From an uncultured Paracoccus sp. (GTDB taxonomy: Bacteria; Pseudomonadota; Alphaproteobacteria; Rhodobacterales; Rhodobacteraceae): a DNA stretch of 32,915 bases. The DNA lies in assembly GCF_945915435.1 (NCBI RefSeq), contig NZ_CAMEFG010000041.1, forward strand, positions 1 to 32,915. The letters run 5' to 3'. Shown here in pieces: positions 9,095 through 17,079 of the stretch (its first letter is position 1; each line of letters starts with the position of its first letter). The notes beneath the pieces are model-generated. The model was not told the DNA's origin. It made no database searches and was given only the letters and a program-made list of their open reading frames with translations. The position numbers and the translations under genes were made by a program.

Positions 9095-9375
9095 TGCCGT
9101 TCCCCTTCCGCCGCGGCGGCACCCGTGGGAACGTCCAGCAGCCGGTCGACCGGAAGCGGCGCGCCCCTGAGCAGCCCGGACCGGCGCAGGAAGACGACGA
9201 CCTCGAACCTCTCTGCGGGTTCCAGCGCCAGCAACCGCGTTTCCAGATCCTTCGGAGCCTCTCGTCCGGCCAGCAGGCGTTCGGTCATCTCTGCGATGAA
9301 ACGGTCCTTCGAACTGGCGCGCGCATCCGTCGCCGCCAGGGCCAGGGCAAGGATGGCGATCGCCACGGCGTTCAT
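9091..9375 (-). CDS. Small exported protein of the flagellar operon, function unknown
   Basis: A 94-residue protein with a typical N-terminal signal peptide (MNAVAIAILALALAATDARA, cleavage probably after residue 20). The ~74-residue mature part is rich in Arg, Leu and Glu. It is sandwiched between motA and flhA with ATGA overlaps on both sides, so it is almost certainly co-translated with them. A secreted product encoded between a stator gene and an export gate gene suggests a periplasmic role in motor or basal-body assembly, but I recognise no named family. The coupled overlaps and signal peptide argue strongly that it is a real gene. Confidence 0.75.
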   Translation of the reverse strand: MNAVAIAILALALAATDARASSKDRFIAEMTERLLAGREAPKDLETRLLALEPAERFEVVVFLRRSGLLRGAPLPVDRLLDVPTGAAAAEGERQ

Positions 9376-10238
9376 GCGGCCCTCTTCAATTCGCGCAACC
9401 TGTTTTCAAGGTCGATGAACGACGGCCGGATATGCCCGGGCGCGGCCTGGCGTCCGACCTCGACGCACAGATTGGTCGCGTGCTGGTGCAGCCCGGCGAT
9501 CAGCGTGGCCTTGACCACATCCAGAAAGGCTTGATCCTGCTTGGTCACGCTTGCCAGGCGCTGCGCCAGCGGCGCGACGAACCCATAGGCCAGAAAGACG
9601 CCCAGGAAGGTGCCGACCAGCGCGCCCCCGATCATCTTTCCCAGGATTTCAGGCGGCTGATCGATCGAGGACATGGTCTTGATGACCCCAAGCACCGCCG
9701 CCACGATCCCCAGCGCTGGCAGGGCATCGGCGGTGCCTTGCAGTGCATGGGGAACATGGGCCTCTTCTTCCTTGATCAGGTTGATGCGGCGGGTCAGGAT
9801 TTCCTCGACCTGAAAGGGATCGTCGTAGTTCAGGCTGGCCGAGCGCATCGTGTCGCAGATGATCGCCACCACCTCGGCGCTTTCCAATATCCTTGGATAA
9901 AGCTGAAAGATGGCCGATTCCGCCGGGTTTTCGATATGCTCCTCAAGCTCGATCGGATTGCTGCGCGCAATCCGCAGCAGTTGGAACTGCAACGACAGCA
10001 CATCCTGATAGTCCTGCTCTTTCCAGCGGGCGCCCCTGAAGGCACGGCGAAGGCCCGAAAGCGTCTTCTTGATGGTCGAGGCATCGTTCGACAGAAGATA
10101 GGCGCCCAGCGCCGCACCGCCGATCATCATCATCTCGTAGGGAAGAGAGCGCATGATGACGCCAAGCTTTCCACCGGCAAGCACATAGCCACCAAAGACC
10201 ATCGCGAAAGTAACGGCGATTCCGACAATACCAAACAT
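9372..10238 (-). CDS. motA: Flagellar motor stator protein MotA
   Basis: Inner-membrane proton-channel subunit of the flagellar stator, 288 residues. Membrane segments lie at ~1-22, 33-50, ~170-190 and ~200-225. The cytoplasmic loop carries the Arg/Glu-rich EEILTRRINLIKEEE, and the conserved proline of segment 3 is in ALPALGIVAAVLGVIKTM. The start is the ATG at 10238, preceded by AAGGGAATT as ribosome site and 12 bp from the motE-like stop. This is the only non-overlapping junction of the operon upstream of the FliJ-like gene. No motB is adjacent: the neighbours are a motE-like gene and a small exported protein, so the partner MotB must be elsewhere. Confidence 0.95.
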   Translation of the reverse strand: MFGIVGIAVTFAMVFGGYVLAGGKLGVIMRSLPYEMMMIGGAALGAYLLSNDASTIKKTLSGLRRAFRGARWKEQDYQDVLSLQFQLLRIARSNPIELEEHIENPAESAIFQLYPRILESAEVVAIICDTMRSASLNYDDPFQVEEILTRRINLIKEEEAHVPHALQGTADALPALGIVAAVLGVIKTMSSIDQPPEILGKMIGGALVGTFLGVFLAYGFVAPLAQRLASVTKQDQAFLDVVKATLIAGLHQHATNLCVEVGRQAAPGHIRPSFIDLENRLRELKRAA

Positions 10239-10250
10239 CTGAATTCCCTT

Positions 10251-10799
10251 TTAATATCCACGGGCGCGCCGCGATCCCATGTAAGAGGTCAGGATGGCCG
10301 CCTGGTTCGGCTCGACCGCCGCGATGATCCTGGCACTGTTCTCGGGCTGAACGCGCATCAGCAGTTCCGCGGCGAATTCGGGCGGAAGGTTCGAAATCAC
10401 CAGCGCCGCGTCGGCAGGCTTCATCTGGTCATAGACCGCGACAAGCCGGATGATGTCCTCGTCCACATCCTTGCGCGCCGCCGGGTCCTGCCGGGGCGAT
10501 CGGCTGGCGTTGCGCTGGCCGGCCAGCCGGGTCAGGACGTCCGACAGCCGGGTCTCGGCCTGTCCGATCTCGGCCTTGCGGCGGTCCAGTTCTTGCAGGT
10601 AGCGGTCTATCCGCAAGGCGCGCGTCTGAAGGCGTTGGGCCAGCGCGACCGCTTCGGGAACGTCGGTGCAGCCTTTCAGCAGATCCGCGCCTTCGGCATG
10701 GGCATCCAGCGACGCCCCTTCGCCCATCAGCCGGATACCGGCGACCAGGGCGATGACGATCAGCAGCGCACCCAGTTTTCCAAGCATTCCGCTAGGCAT
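10251..10799 (-). CDS. MotE-like flagellar protein with MgtE-N/FliG-like C-terminal fold
   Basis: A 182-residue protein from ATG 10799, which has a good GGAAGGGG ribosome site 5-6 nt upstream. A single N-terminal membrane anchor or signal segment (~5-22) is followed by a charged coiled coil (~55-95). The C-terminal domain (~110-175, DEDIIRLVAVYDQMKPADAA..) resembles the MgtE N-terminal/FliG-like helical repeat seen in MotE, a stator chaperone of alphaproteobacteria. It lies directly upstream of motA and overlaps the upstream gene's stop by 8 bp. A role in stator protein folding or stability is an inference from MotE. The open frame further upstream is a shadow. Confidence 0.75.
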   Translation of the reverse strand: MPSGMLGKLGALLIVIALVAGIRLMGEGASLDAHAEGADLLKGCTDVPEAVALAQRLQTRALRIDRYLQELDRRKAEIGQAETRLSDVLTRLAGQRNASRSPRQDPAARKDVDEDIIRLVAVYDQMKPADAALVISNLPPEFAAELLMRVQPENSARIIAAVEPNQAAILTSYMGSRRARGY

Positions 10800-11133
10800 C
10801 GCGCACCCCTTCCCGTTTGCGCAGGCGGCGAGGGCGGGCAGTGGGCGCCGGCGTGGCCGAAAACTGCTGTTGCAGCGTCCAGAATGCGCGTTCCTCCTTG
10901 GCGCGCTGCACCTCCTTGGAAAGCTCGGCCTTGGCCTGGACGACATCCGCCTGGGCGGCGCGGATGGTCCGTTCAAGCCGGTCCACCTCGCTCGACATGA
11001 CGGCGATGGCGCCGCCCAGCCCGCTTTCAAGGTTGTTCAGCCGCTTCAGCCTGCGCGACAGGGTAAAGCAGAAAACCGCCAGAGCCGCCGAAAACGCCAG
11101 CAGAAGAAACTGGGGAATAAGGTCCGTCGTCAT
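10792..11133 (-). CDS. Membrane-anchored coiled-coil protein of the flagellar operon
   Basis: 113 residues: an N-terminal membrane segment (MTTDLIPQFLLLAFSAALAVFCFTL region, ~6-25), then a long amphipathic coiled coil (~27-95), then a basic tail (RPRRLRKREGVRDA). Its ATG overlaps the fliL stop (ATGA at 11130-11133) and its stop overlaps the motE-like start. I do not recognise a named family. Its position between fliL and motE-like suggests a stator- or basal-body-associated membrane factor. The architecture (one anchor plus cytoplasmic coiled coil) would suit a scaffold or assembly protein, but this is inference. Confidence 0.72.
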   Translation of the reverse strand: MTTDLIPQFLLLAFSAALAVFCFTLSRRLKRLNNLESGLGGAIAVMSSEVDRLERTIRAAQADVVQAKAELSKEVQRAKEERAFWTLQQQFSATPAPTARPRRLRKREGVRDA

Positions 11134-11606
11134 TGGATTCGAAACTCCGTAATCAGCAGGTCGTCAAAGCTGTCGGGTCCCAGGGCATAGGAAAGGCGGG
11201 TGATCATTTCATTCCTGATGATTTCCAGGATGCCGCGCCTTTGAAATGCCACCGGGTCGATTTCCGACAGGAAAACGTTGAAGGCGTCGGAAATGCGGGG
11301 AATCATTTGCCGGACATGCGCGGCCTTTCCCGTTTCGGCTTCGATCTTCACGGTCATGACCAGGGTTCTGGGCGCGGCGCCCGGCAGGCTGAGAATCAGG
11401 GGCGGAACATCGACGAAGGCGACATCGGGGACCTGCGCCGCCGCGGCATCGACCCGCTGGCCCGCCGCCGGAAAGGGCGACCAGAACCCCATGTAACTGA
11501 CTGAAAAACCTGCAAAGGCGCAGATCACGGCCAACAGGGGCAGGATCAGCCGTTTCGATTTCCCCGGCGGGTTGGGCACCGTGTCGATGGTGTCTGCTTC
11601 GCTCAT
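11130..11606 (-). CDS. fliL: Flagellar basal body-associated protein FliL
   Basis: Single-pass inner-membrane protein that surrounds the stator and supports motor torque. It has 158 residues: a short cytoplasmic tail, membrane segment ~19-41, and a periplasmic domain with the FliL features PPLILSLPG and a terminal DDLLITEFRIQ. It is the first gene of the leftward flagellar operon. The ATG lies about 43 bp from the CTAA-N7-TTAA site in the divergent promoter region shared with fliF. Length and C-terminal motif agree with the family, so the call is firm. Confidence 0.92.
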   Translation of the reverse strand: MSEADTIDTVPNPPGKSKRLILPLLAVICAFAGFSVSYMGFWSPFPAAGQRVDAAAAQVPDVAFVDVPPLILSLPGAAPRTLVMTVKIEAETGKAAHVRQMIPRISDAFNVFLSEIDPVAFQRRGILEIIRNEMITRLSYALGPDSFDDLLITEFRIQ

Positions 11607-11648
11607 CGTGATTCTCCGTTCGATGAACGAAGGAATATCAGCCGAGGA

Positions 11649-11663
11649 CTAACCAATTCTTAA
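11649..11663. promoter_or_regulatory. Candidate CtrA-type box between fliL and fliF operons
   Basis: The sequence CTAACCAATTCTTAA reads CTAA-N7-TTAA, one mismatch from the CtrA consensus TTAA-N7-TTAA known from alphaproteobacteria. It lies in an otherwise GC-poor 109-bp divergent gap, 43 bp from the fliL ATG and 53 bp from the fliF start, a suitable place to control both operons. Flagellar genes of several Rhodobacteraceae depend on CtrA. No experimental support is available here. Confidence 0.45.
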
Positions 11664-11715
11664 TCTTGGCCGTGCAAAAAGGGCTTCAACGGAAAAAAAC
11701 GATTCGGAGAAGCCC

Positions 11716-13260
11716 TTGCTGAAGCTGCATGACTATATGCGCGAGCGAAGCTTGAAGCAGAAGCTGATACTCGGCGGCTCGTTTCTGGCGACATTCCTGG
11801 GAATCATCGCGTTTTCCTGGTTCGCAAGCCGCCCCAACATGGCGTTGCTTTATGCGGGGCTGGAATCCGCGCAGGCCGGGGCGGTGATCGCGGCGGTCGA
11901 AAGATCGGGCGTGCCTTATGAGGTGCGCGGCGATTCGATCTGGGTGCGCGAGGGTAATCGCGACCAGTTGCGCATGTCGCTGGCGGGCGAGGGCCTGCCA
12001 GCCACCGGCAGCGCCGGATACGAGCTTCTGGACGGCATGTCGGGTTTCGGCACCACTTCGCAGATGTTCGACGCCGCCTATTGGCGCGCCAAGGAAGGCG
12101 AGCTGGCGCGCACCATCCTGGCGCTGCCCAACATCCGCACGGCGCGCGTCCACCTGGCCGTGCCCACCGGGCGCGGCTACCGGCGCGACTCGGCGGCAGC
12201 GGCCTCGGTCACGTTGACGACCAGCGGCAGCGCGGTCAGCCAGGCGCAATCGCGCGCGCTGCGTTACCTGGTGTCCTCGGGCGTGCCCGGCCTGTCGCCC
12301 GAGGCAGTGACGGTGATCGACAGCGAACGCGGCGTCATCGGTGCGGACGACGACCCCGCCAGCGAAACCCGCGCAGCCGAGATGAAGCGCAACGTCGAAC
12401 GCATCCTGGAAGCCCATGTCGGCGCGGGCAATGTCATCGTCGAGATGAACCTGGACCTGGTGACCGAAGCCGAACTGCTGACGGAACAGCGTTTCGATCC
12501 GCAGGACCGGGTGCTGATCTCACAGGAAAGCGAAGAAAGCACGGATAGCAACACGAATGCGCTTTCGGGTGCAGTATCGGCAGCCTCGAACCTGCCCGAT
12601 GGGCAGGGCAGCAATGGCGAAACCAGCAACTCGGCCCGGTCCGAAACGCGCCAGCGTTCCAATTTCGAGGTCAGCCGCATCACGCGCGAGGTGCGCAAGC
12701 AGCCCGGCGACGTGCGCCGCCTGACGGTCGCGGTGCTGGTCAACGCCACGGTGGCAAACGGCGAAACCACTGCCACCCCGCGCGCCGAACCCGAATTGCA
12801 GGCACTGCGCGAACTGGTGGCCTCGGCCGTCGGTTACGACGAGGGGCGTGGCGACCAGATCACCGTCAAATCCATGCCCTTTGCCGACCTGGCGCAGCTT
12901 GGCACCGAATCCGGCACACGCGGGCTTGCCGACCGGCTGGCGCTGGACAGCCTGCTGCGGCTTGCCCTGATCGGAGTTTTCGCAATCGTGCTGGTCTATA
13001 TCGTGCTGAAGGCGCTGACACGCAGCCAGAACGGCGGCAATGCAGAGCGGGGGGCACTTGACCGGACAGCCGCACCGCCGGGCCTGCCTCCTGCCGAGGA
13101 ACCGGCCACACCCGATGCCCAGCCCGAAATCGACTTCGTGCCCATGGATGCCCCGTCACCGGACCCGGTCGCGCGGCTGAAAGAGCTGATGCGGGACAGG
13201 CAGGACGAAAGCATGAAGATCCTGTCCGGCTGGATCGAGAAACGTGAGGATACGGCATGA
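11716..13260 (+). CDS. fliF: Flagellar MS-ring protein FliF (TTG start)
   Basis: Forms the membrane MS ring that houses the export gate and anchors the rotor. It has 514 residues, slightly short for the family. Membrane segment 1 is ~20-40, the periplasmic ring-building motifs lie at ~45-330 (YRRDSAAAASVTL and VTVIDSERGVIG regions), a Ser/Asn-rich linker is at ~275-315, and membrane segment 2 is ~412-432. An acidic FliG-binding tail ends at LSGWIEKREDTA. The TTG at 11716 is preferred because GGAGA lies about 6-7 nt upstream; an in-frame ATG at 11737 would lose only seven residues. Its stop overlaps the next ATG. No fliG is in the window although the FliG-binding tail is intact. Confidence 0.94.
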   Translation: MLKLHDYMRERSLKQKLILGGSFLATFLGIIAFSWFASRPNMALLYAGLESAQAGAVIAAVERSGVPYEVRGDSIWVREGNRDQLRMSLAGEGLPATGSAGYELLDGMSGFGTTSQMFDAAYWRAKEGELARTILALPNIRTARVHLAVPTGRGYRRDSAAAASVTLTTSGSAVSQAQSRALRYLVSSGVPGLSPEAVTVIDSERGVIGADDDPASETRAAEMKRNVERILEAHVGAGNVIVEMNLDLVTEAELLTEQRFDPQDRVLISQESEESTDSNTNALSGAVSAASNLPDGQGSNGETSNSARSETRQRSNFEVSRITREVRKQPGDVRRLTVAVLVNATVANGETTATPRAEPELQALRELVASAVGYDEGRGDQITVKSMPFADLAQLGTESGTRGLADRLALDSLLRLALIGVFAIVLVYIVLKALTRSQNGGNAERGALDRTAAPPGLPPAEEPATPDAQPEIDFVPMDAPSPDPVARLKELMRDRQDESMKILSGWIEKREDTA

Positions 13261-13814
13261 TCCGGAACGCTTTGCAGCTTGACAGCTTCGGTGCCGAGGG
13301 CGGGTTTCGCGATATCGGATATCAATCCGCCCTGAACGACGCCTATCGCAAGGGCCTGGCGGATGGCCGCAAACAGGCCGAGGACAGCCAACTGGCCCGG
13401 CTGACCGCGCAACTTGAAGAGGTGGCAGCCGGGTTGCAGGCGGACGAGGCCGCCCGTGCCGAACAGATGGCTGCCGGCACGCAGGCCTTCCGGCACGCGC
13501 TGGCGGCCATCGTCGACGAACTCGTGCCGCTTCATGGCAGGGAAAAGCTGATCGAGGAACTGACCTTTGAACTGGAACGCGCGGCGAAGGACCGTCCCGA
13601 CCGGCATTTCACGATCCGTTGCAATACCGCGCTAAAGGGACAGGTCGACCGGATCATCCAGGAAAACCCGTCGCTTTCCGCCACGATCCAGACCGTGGAA
13701 GAGGAAGGTTTCGCCGTCAGCATCGTCGCGGACAATGGCCGCAGTTCGATCGACATCGACGGCCATGCCGCCTTTATCAGGAATATTCTGAAGAACCGTC
13801 AGGGGGAAACCTAG
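13257..13814 (+). CDS. FliH-like flagellar assembly protein
   Basis: 185 residues with the FliH/YscL layout. The N-terminal region (FRDIGYQSALNDAYRKGLADGRKQ) has GxxxG-like small-residue spacing, then a coiled coil at ~38-80. The C-terminal domain (~95-180) contains HFTIRCNTALKGQVDRIIQ and the hydrophobic end GHAAFIRNILKN. FliH regulates the export ATPase FliI and links it to the C-ring through FliN, and a fliN gene follows directly. The ATG overlaps the fliF stop (ATGA at 13257-13260). I rate FliH as likely from shape and context and not from a catalytic motif. Confidence 0.7.
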   Translation: MIRNALQLDSFGAEGGFRDIGYQSALNDAYRKGLADGRKQAEDSQLARLTAQLEEVAAGLQADEAARAEQMAAGTQAFRHALAAIVDELVPLHGREKLIEELTFELERAAKDRPDRHFTIRCNTALKGQVDRIIQENPSLSATIQTVEEEGFAVSIVADNGRSSIDIDGHAAFIRNILKNRQGET

Positions 13815-13815
13815 C

Positions 13816-14070
13816 ATGAACGATATCTCTAAACTCATTTCCACCGACATGATCCAGGTGGAAATATCGGTCCGGCTTGGCGCATTGAAGATGTCGGTGG
13901 CCGAAATCTCGCGGCTCAGGGTCGATGACGTCATCGCCCTGGACCGAAGCATCGACGACGGGGTCGAGATCTGCGTCGCCGACAAGGTCATCGCCTATGG
14001 CGAGCTAAGCACCAGCGAGGGCGACGAAAACGCCCTTTGCCTGCGCATCACCCGATCCTTGCAGGAGTAA
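13816..14070 (+). CDS. fliN: FliN-type SpoA-domain flagellar switch protein
   Basis: 84 residues forming essentially one SpoA (surface presentation of antigens) domain: IQVEISVRLGALKMSVAEISRL, then DDVIALDRSIDDGVEICVADKVIAYGEL. FliN builds the lower C-ring and binds FliH. It lacks the longer N-terminal extension of some FliN proteins, a compact form known in this group. The ATG at 13816 lies 1 bp after the FliH-like stop, with AGGGGG as ribosome site. Its last codons carry the ribosome site for fliP. Confidence 0.88.
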   Translation: MNDISKLISTDMIQVEISVRLGALKMSVAEISRLRVDDVIALDRSIDDGVEICVADKVIAYGELSTSEGDENALCLRITRSLQE

Positions 14071-14075
14071 TGGCG

Positions 14076-14786
14076 ATGCGGCACCTGCCGGCCCTTGCGA
14101 TCCTGATCCTGTCGTCTTTGCCGGCCCATGCGCAGGGAATGGGCGGGCTGGATCAGGCCATCGGCGGGGTCGGCCAGAATGCGATCACCATGCTGGTCCT
14201 GCTGTCGCTGCTGTCGCTGGCGCCCGCGATGGTGATCACGGTGACCTGTTTTCCGTTCATCGTCACGGTGCTTTCGATATTGCGCCAATCCATCGGATTG
14301 CAGCAATCGCCGCCGAACATGCTGATCGTCAGCCTTTCGCTGATGCTGACCTGGTTCGTGATGCAACCCGTGATTGCCGATGTCTGGATGCTGGCCGGCC
14401 AACCGCTGCGCGATGGCCTGATCACGATGGAAGAGGCCATCGCCAGGGGCATCCCGCCCATCCGCGCCTTCATCGAGCTGCGCACCGATCCCGGCACCCT
14501 CGCCACGCTGTCCGAAATCGCACCCGGCGAGGCGCGCGGCAGCCAGCAGCTTTCCGTCCTGGTCCCCGCCTTCCTGATCAGCGAGATCCAGCGCGCCTTC
14601 GAGGTCGGCTTTCTCATCGCCCTGCCCTTCCTGATCATCGACCTGGTTGTTTCAGCGATCCTGATGTCGATGGGCATGATGATGCTGCCCCCCGCCGTGG
14701 TGGCGCTGCCGTTCAAGCTGGCGTTCTTCTCGGCCGTCAGCGGATGGGAACTGGTGGCGAATGCCTTGGTCCGAAGCTATCAATGA
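14076..14786 (+). CDS. fliP: Flagellar export gate protein FliP
   Basis: Core channel subunit of the export gate. The 236-residue protein has a cleavable signal peptide (MRHLPALAILILSSLPAHA) followed by four membrane segments. FliP signatures are seen as ITVTCFPFIVTVLSILRQSIG, NMLIVSLSLMLTWFVM and FEVGFLIALPFLIIDLVVSAILMSMGMMMLPP. Two ATGs are close together, at 14070 and 14076. The AGGAG at 14063-14067 is only 2 nt from the first but 8 nt from the second, so I take 14076. It is the last gene of the rightward flagellar operon and its end overlaps the convergent LysR gene by 7 bp. No fliQ follows. Confidence 0.94.
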   Translation: MRHLPALAILILSSLPAHAQGMGGLDQAIGGVGQNAITMLVLLSLLSLAPAMVITVTCFPFIVTVLSILRQSIGLQQSPPNMLIVSLSLMLTWFVMQPVIADVWMLAGQPLRDGLITMEEAIARGIPPIRAFIELRTDPGTLATLSEIAPGEARGSQQLSVLVPAFLISEIQRAFEVGFLIALPFLIIDLVVSAILMSMGMMMLPPAVVALPFKLAFFSAVSGWELVANALVRSYQ

Positions 14787-15682
14787 ACCGCATTGGCCCC
14801 TTGCGCGACCAGCCAGTCGCGCAGCATCTCTTCGCCCTCGTGCCGTGCAAGGCGGGGCTGGCGGATCAGCGCATAGGTCGAGCCTTGCATCCGCCGGTCC
14901 GAGGCCAGCGCCAGGCTGCCCTGACGAATCTCTTCGCGCACGAGGATCTCGGGCACCAGGCCGATACCCATCCCGGCGCGCGCCGCATTGGTCACCATCC
15001 CGAAATGCGCAAATCGCGCGCCCCTGGTGATGGTCACGGGGTCGATGCCCGAAACCCCGAACCAGTCCAGCCACAGATGCGGGCGGGTTTCCTGTTGCAG
15101 CAGCGGATAGCCTGCCAGCGCGGCATCGGCATCCCCCGCCTGCGCGCGAACCTGCTGCGCAAGGTCGGGACGGGCGACGACGACCAGGAATTCGTCCATC
15201 AGGTGGGTCGCCTCGGCGCCGGCAGGGGCCTGGTCAAGATGGTGGATCACCATATCCACCCCCGACCGATGCAGATCGGGCATGTCCAGGCGCGAGGATA
15301 TGTCGAAACCGATCTGCGGCGCGATCCGATCGAAACCGGCCAGGACCGGGACCAGCCACCGCTCGGCCAGCGTGGGCAGGCAGGCCAGGCGGATGACGTG
15401 GTTCGACCCGAAGGCCATCGCGCGCAGGACCGAGCGGTCCAGATGATCCAGGATCGCGGCGGCATCGTCCAGAAAGACCTGCCCCGTATCCGACAGCGCC
15501 AGCCGCTGGCGCTTGCGGTGGAAAAGCGCGACACCCATGCGGTTTTCCAGCGAAATCACCGCCCTGCTGACCGCGCTTTGGGTCAGGCCAAGCGCCTTGG
15601 CCGCATCGGTCGTGGACAACATGCGGGCGCAGGCGACAAAGGCCTGCAATTCGGAAAGGGTCGGCGTGTAGGCTTTGGCCAT
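14780..15682 (-). CDS. LysR-family regulator, probably of gcdH
   Basis: A 300-residue LysR-type transcription factor. The winged helix-turn-helix is at residues ~8-65 (SELQAFVACARMLSTTDAAK.., then LTQSAVSRAVISLENRMG). The ligand-binding domain is ~95-295. GcvA-like features include RxFxHFGMVTNAARAGMGIGLVPEILV. ATG 15682 is preferred over an ATG 27 bp upstream because it has a GGTGGAG ribosome site. It diverges from gcdH across 112 bp, the classical layout for a LysR protein that controls its neighbour and itself; glutaryl-CoA or glutarate as effector is inferred from that. Confidence 0.88.
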   Translation of the reverse strand: MAKAYTPTLSELQAFVACARMLSTTDAAKALGLTQSAVSRAVISLENRMGVALFHRKRQRLALSDTGQVFLDDAAAILDHLDRSVLRAMAFGSNHVIRLACLPTLAERWLVPVLAGFDRIAPQIGFDISSRLDMPDLHRSGVDMVIHHLDQAPAGAEATHLMDEFLVVVARPDLAQQVRAQAGDADAALAGYPLLQQETRPHLWLDWFGVSGIDPVTITRGARFAHFGMVTNAARAGMGIGLVPEILVREEIRQGSLALASDRRMQGSTYALIRQPRLARHEGEEMLRDWLVAQGANAVH

Positions 15683-15706
15683 GTCTCCACCCTCATGAGC
15701 GTCGAT

Positions 15707-15750
15707 CATGAACTAAGGACGGTTTTTCATTTTTCTGCAAGGCGTTCATG
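15707..15750. promoter_or_regulatory. Inverted repeat in LysR/gcdH divergent promoter region
   Basis: CATGAAC (15707-15713) and GTTCATG (15744-15750) are perfect inverted arms with centres about 37 bp apart, so roughly three to four helical turns. An 8-bp palindrome CTCATGAG (15692-15699) lies next to it. LysR tetramers bind two such spaced sites, so this is a candidate operator pair. It is a pattern-based suggestion only. Confidence 0.35.
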
Positions 15751-15794
15751 GGCTAGATTAGACACAATCCGAATATCAGCTCGACAGGACGCCC

Positions 15795-17015
15795 ATGACC
15801 CAGACCGCCCCGCTGAAGCCCAAGGAACGCCCGGAACTGTCCCGCTTCACCTGGTCCGACCCGCTTTTGCTGGAAAACCAGCTTTCCGAGGAAGAGCGCA
15901 TGCTGCGCGATTCCGCCCGCGCCTATGCGCAGGGCAAGCTGCAACCGCGCGTGATCGCGGCCTATCGCGACGAAAGCACCGACCCCGCAATCTTCGCCGA
16001 AATGGGCGAGATGGGCCTGCTGGGCGTCACCATCCCCGAGGAATACGGCGGCATCGGCGCAGGCTATGTCAGCTATGGCCTTGTCGCGCGCGAGGTCGAA
16101 CGTGTGGACAGCGGCTATCGCAGCATGATGTCGGTCCAATCCAGCCTGGTGATGTATCCGATCTACGCCTACGGGTCCGAGGAACAGCGCCGCAAATACC
16201 TGCCGAAACTGGCGGCGGGCGAGTGGATCGGCTGCTTTGGGCTGACCGAACCCGACGCCGGTTCGGACCCCGGCGGGATGCGCACCGTCGCAAAGAAAAC
16301 GGACGGCGGCTATGTGCTGAACGGATCGAAGATGTGGATCTCGAACAGCCCCATCGCCGACGTTTTCGTGGTCTGGGCAAAATCCGAGGCGCATGGCGGC
16401 AAGATCCGCGGTTTTGTGCTGGACAAGGGCGCCAAGGGCCTGTCCTCCCCCAAGATCGAGGGCAAGCTGTCCCTGCGCGCCTCGATCACCGGCGAGATCG
16501 TGCTGGACAACGTCGAGGTCGGCGAGGACGCCCTGCTGCCGAATGTCGAGGGGTTGAAGGGACCTTTCGGCTGCCTCAACCGCGCGCGCTATGGCATCGC
16601 CTGGGGTTCGATGGGCGCGGCCGAGTTCTGCTTTCACGCCGCGCGCCAATACGGGCTGGACCGCAAGCAATTCGGCAAGCCCTTGGCGCAGACCCAGCTT
16701 TTCCAGTTGAAGCTGGCCGATATGGCGACCGAGATCACCCTGGGCCTGCAAGCCGCCCTGCGCGTCGGACGCCTGATGGACGAGGGCGAGGCCGCACCCG
16801 AGATGATCAGCATGATCAAACGCAACAACTGCGGCAAGGCACTGCATATCGCGCGCCAAGCCCGCGACATGCACGGCGGCAACGGCATTTCCGAGGAATT
16901 CCAGGTCATGCGCCACATGGTCAACCTGGAAACCGTCAACACCTATGAAGGCACCCATGACGTCCACGCGCTGATCCTGGGACGCGCCGTCACGGGGCTG
17001 CAAGCCTTCGCCTGA
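15795..17015 (+). CDS. gcdH: Glutaryl-CoA dehydrogenase
   Basis: FAD-dependent oxidative decarboxylation of glutaryl-CoA to crotonyl-CoA, in lysine and tryptophan breakdown. It has 406 residues, normal for the family. The carboxylate-binding arginine is R109 in [16 protein letters not shown]-binding segments are [15 protein letters not shown] and [18 protein letters not shown]. The catalytic base is E385 in [17 protein letters not shown], which together with R109 distinguishes glutaryl-CoA dehydrogenase from other acyl-CoA dehydrogenases. An AGGA ribosome site precedes ATG 15795. It is transcribed alone, between a divergent LysR gene and a strong hairpin terminator. Confidence 0.95.
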   Translation: MTQTAPLKPKERPELSRFTWSDPLLLENQLSEEERMLRDSARAYAQGKLQPRVIAAYRDESTDPAIFAEMGEMGLLGVTIPEEYGGIGAGYVSYGLVAREVERVDSGYRSMMSVQSSLVMYPIYAYGSEEQRRKYLPKLAAGEWIGCFGLTEPDAGSDPGGMRTVAKKTDGGYVLNGSKMWISNSPIADVFVVWAKSEAHGGKIRGFVLDKGAKGLSSPKIEGKLSLRASITGEIVLDNVEVGEDALLPNVEGLKGPFGCLNRARYGIAWGSMGAAEFCFHAARQYGLDRKQFGKPLAQTQLFQLKLADMATEITLGLQAALRVGRLMDEGEAAPEMISMIKRNNCGKALHIARQARDMHGGNGISEEFQVMRHMVNLETVNTYEGTHDVHALILGRAVTGLQAFA

Positions 17016-17022
17016 TCCCTGC

Positions 17023-17055
17023 CCCCGCCGCCCTGCGGCGGCGGGGTATTTCGTT
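17023..17055 (+). terminator. Intrinsic terminator after gcdH
   Basis: CCCCGCCGCC (17023-17032), loop CTGC, GGCGGCGGGG (17037-17046): a perfect 10-bp GC stem. It is followed by a modest T-rich run TATTTCGTT. It begins 7 bp after the gcdH stop. Confidence 0.8.
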
Positions 17056-17079
17056 AAAATGCTTGGGAAAAAACAGGAA

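Noticed and set aside
7139..9418. A 759-codon plus-strand frame opposite flhA
   Set aside because: Composition (Asp/Arg/Gln/His-rich) and lack of motifs mark it as the shadow of flhA.
11607..11715. Possible sigma-54 promoter (GG-N10-GC) reading toward fliL
   Set aside because: The GG-N10-GC spacing occurs, but the -12 element lacks TTGC and the -24 lacks TGGCAC; the CtrA-like site is a better explanation.
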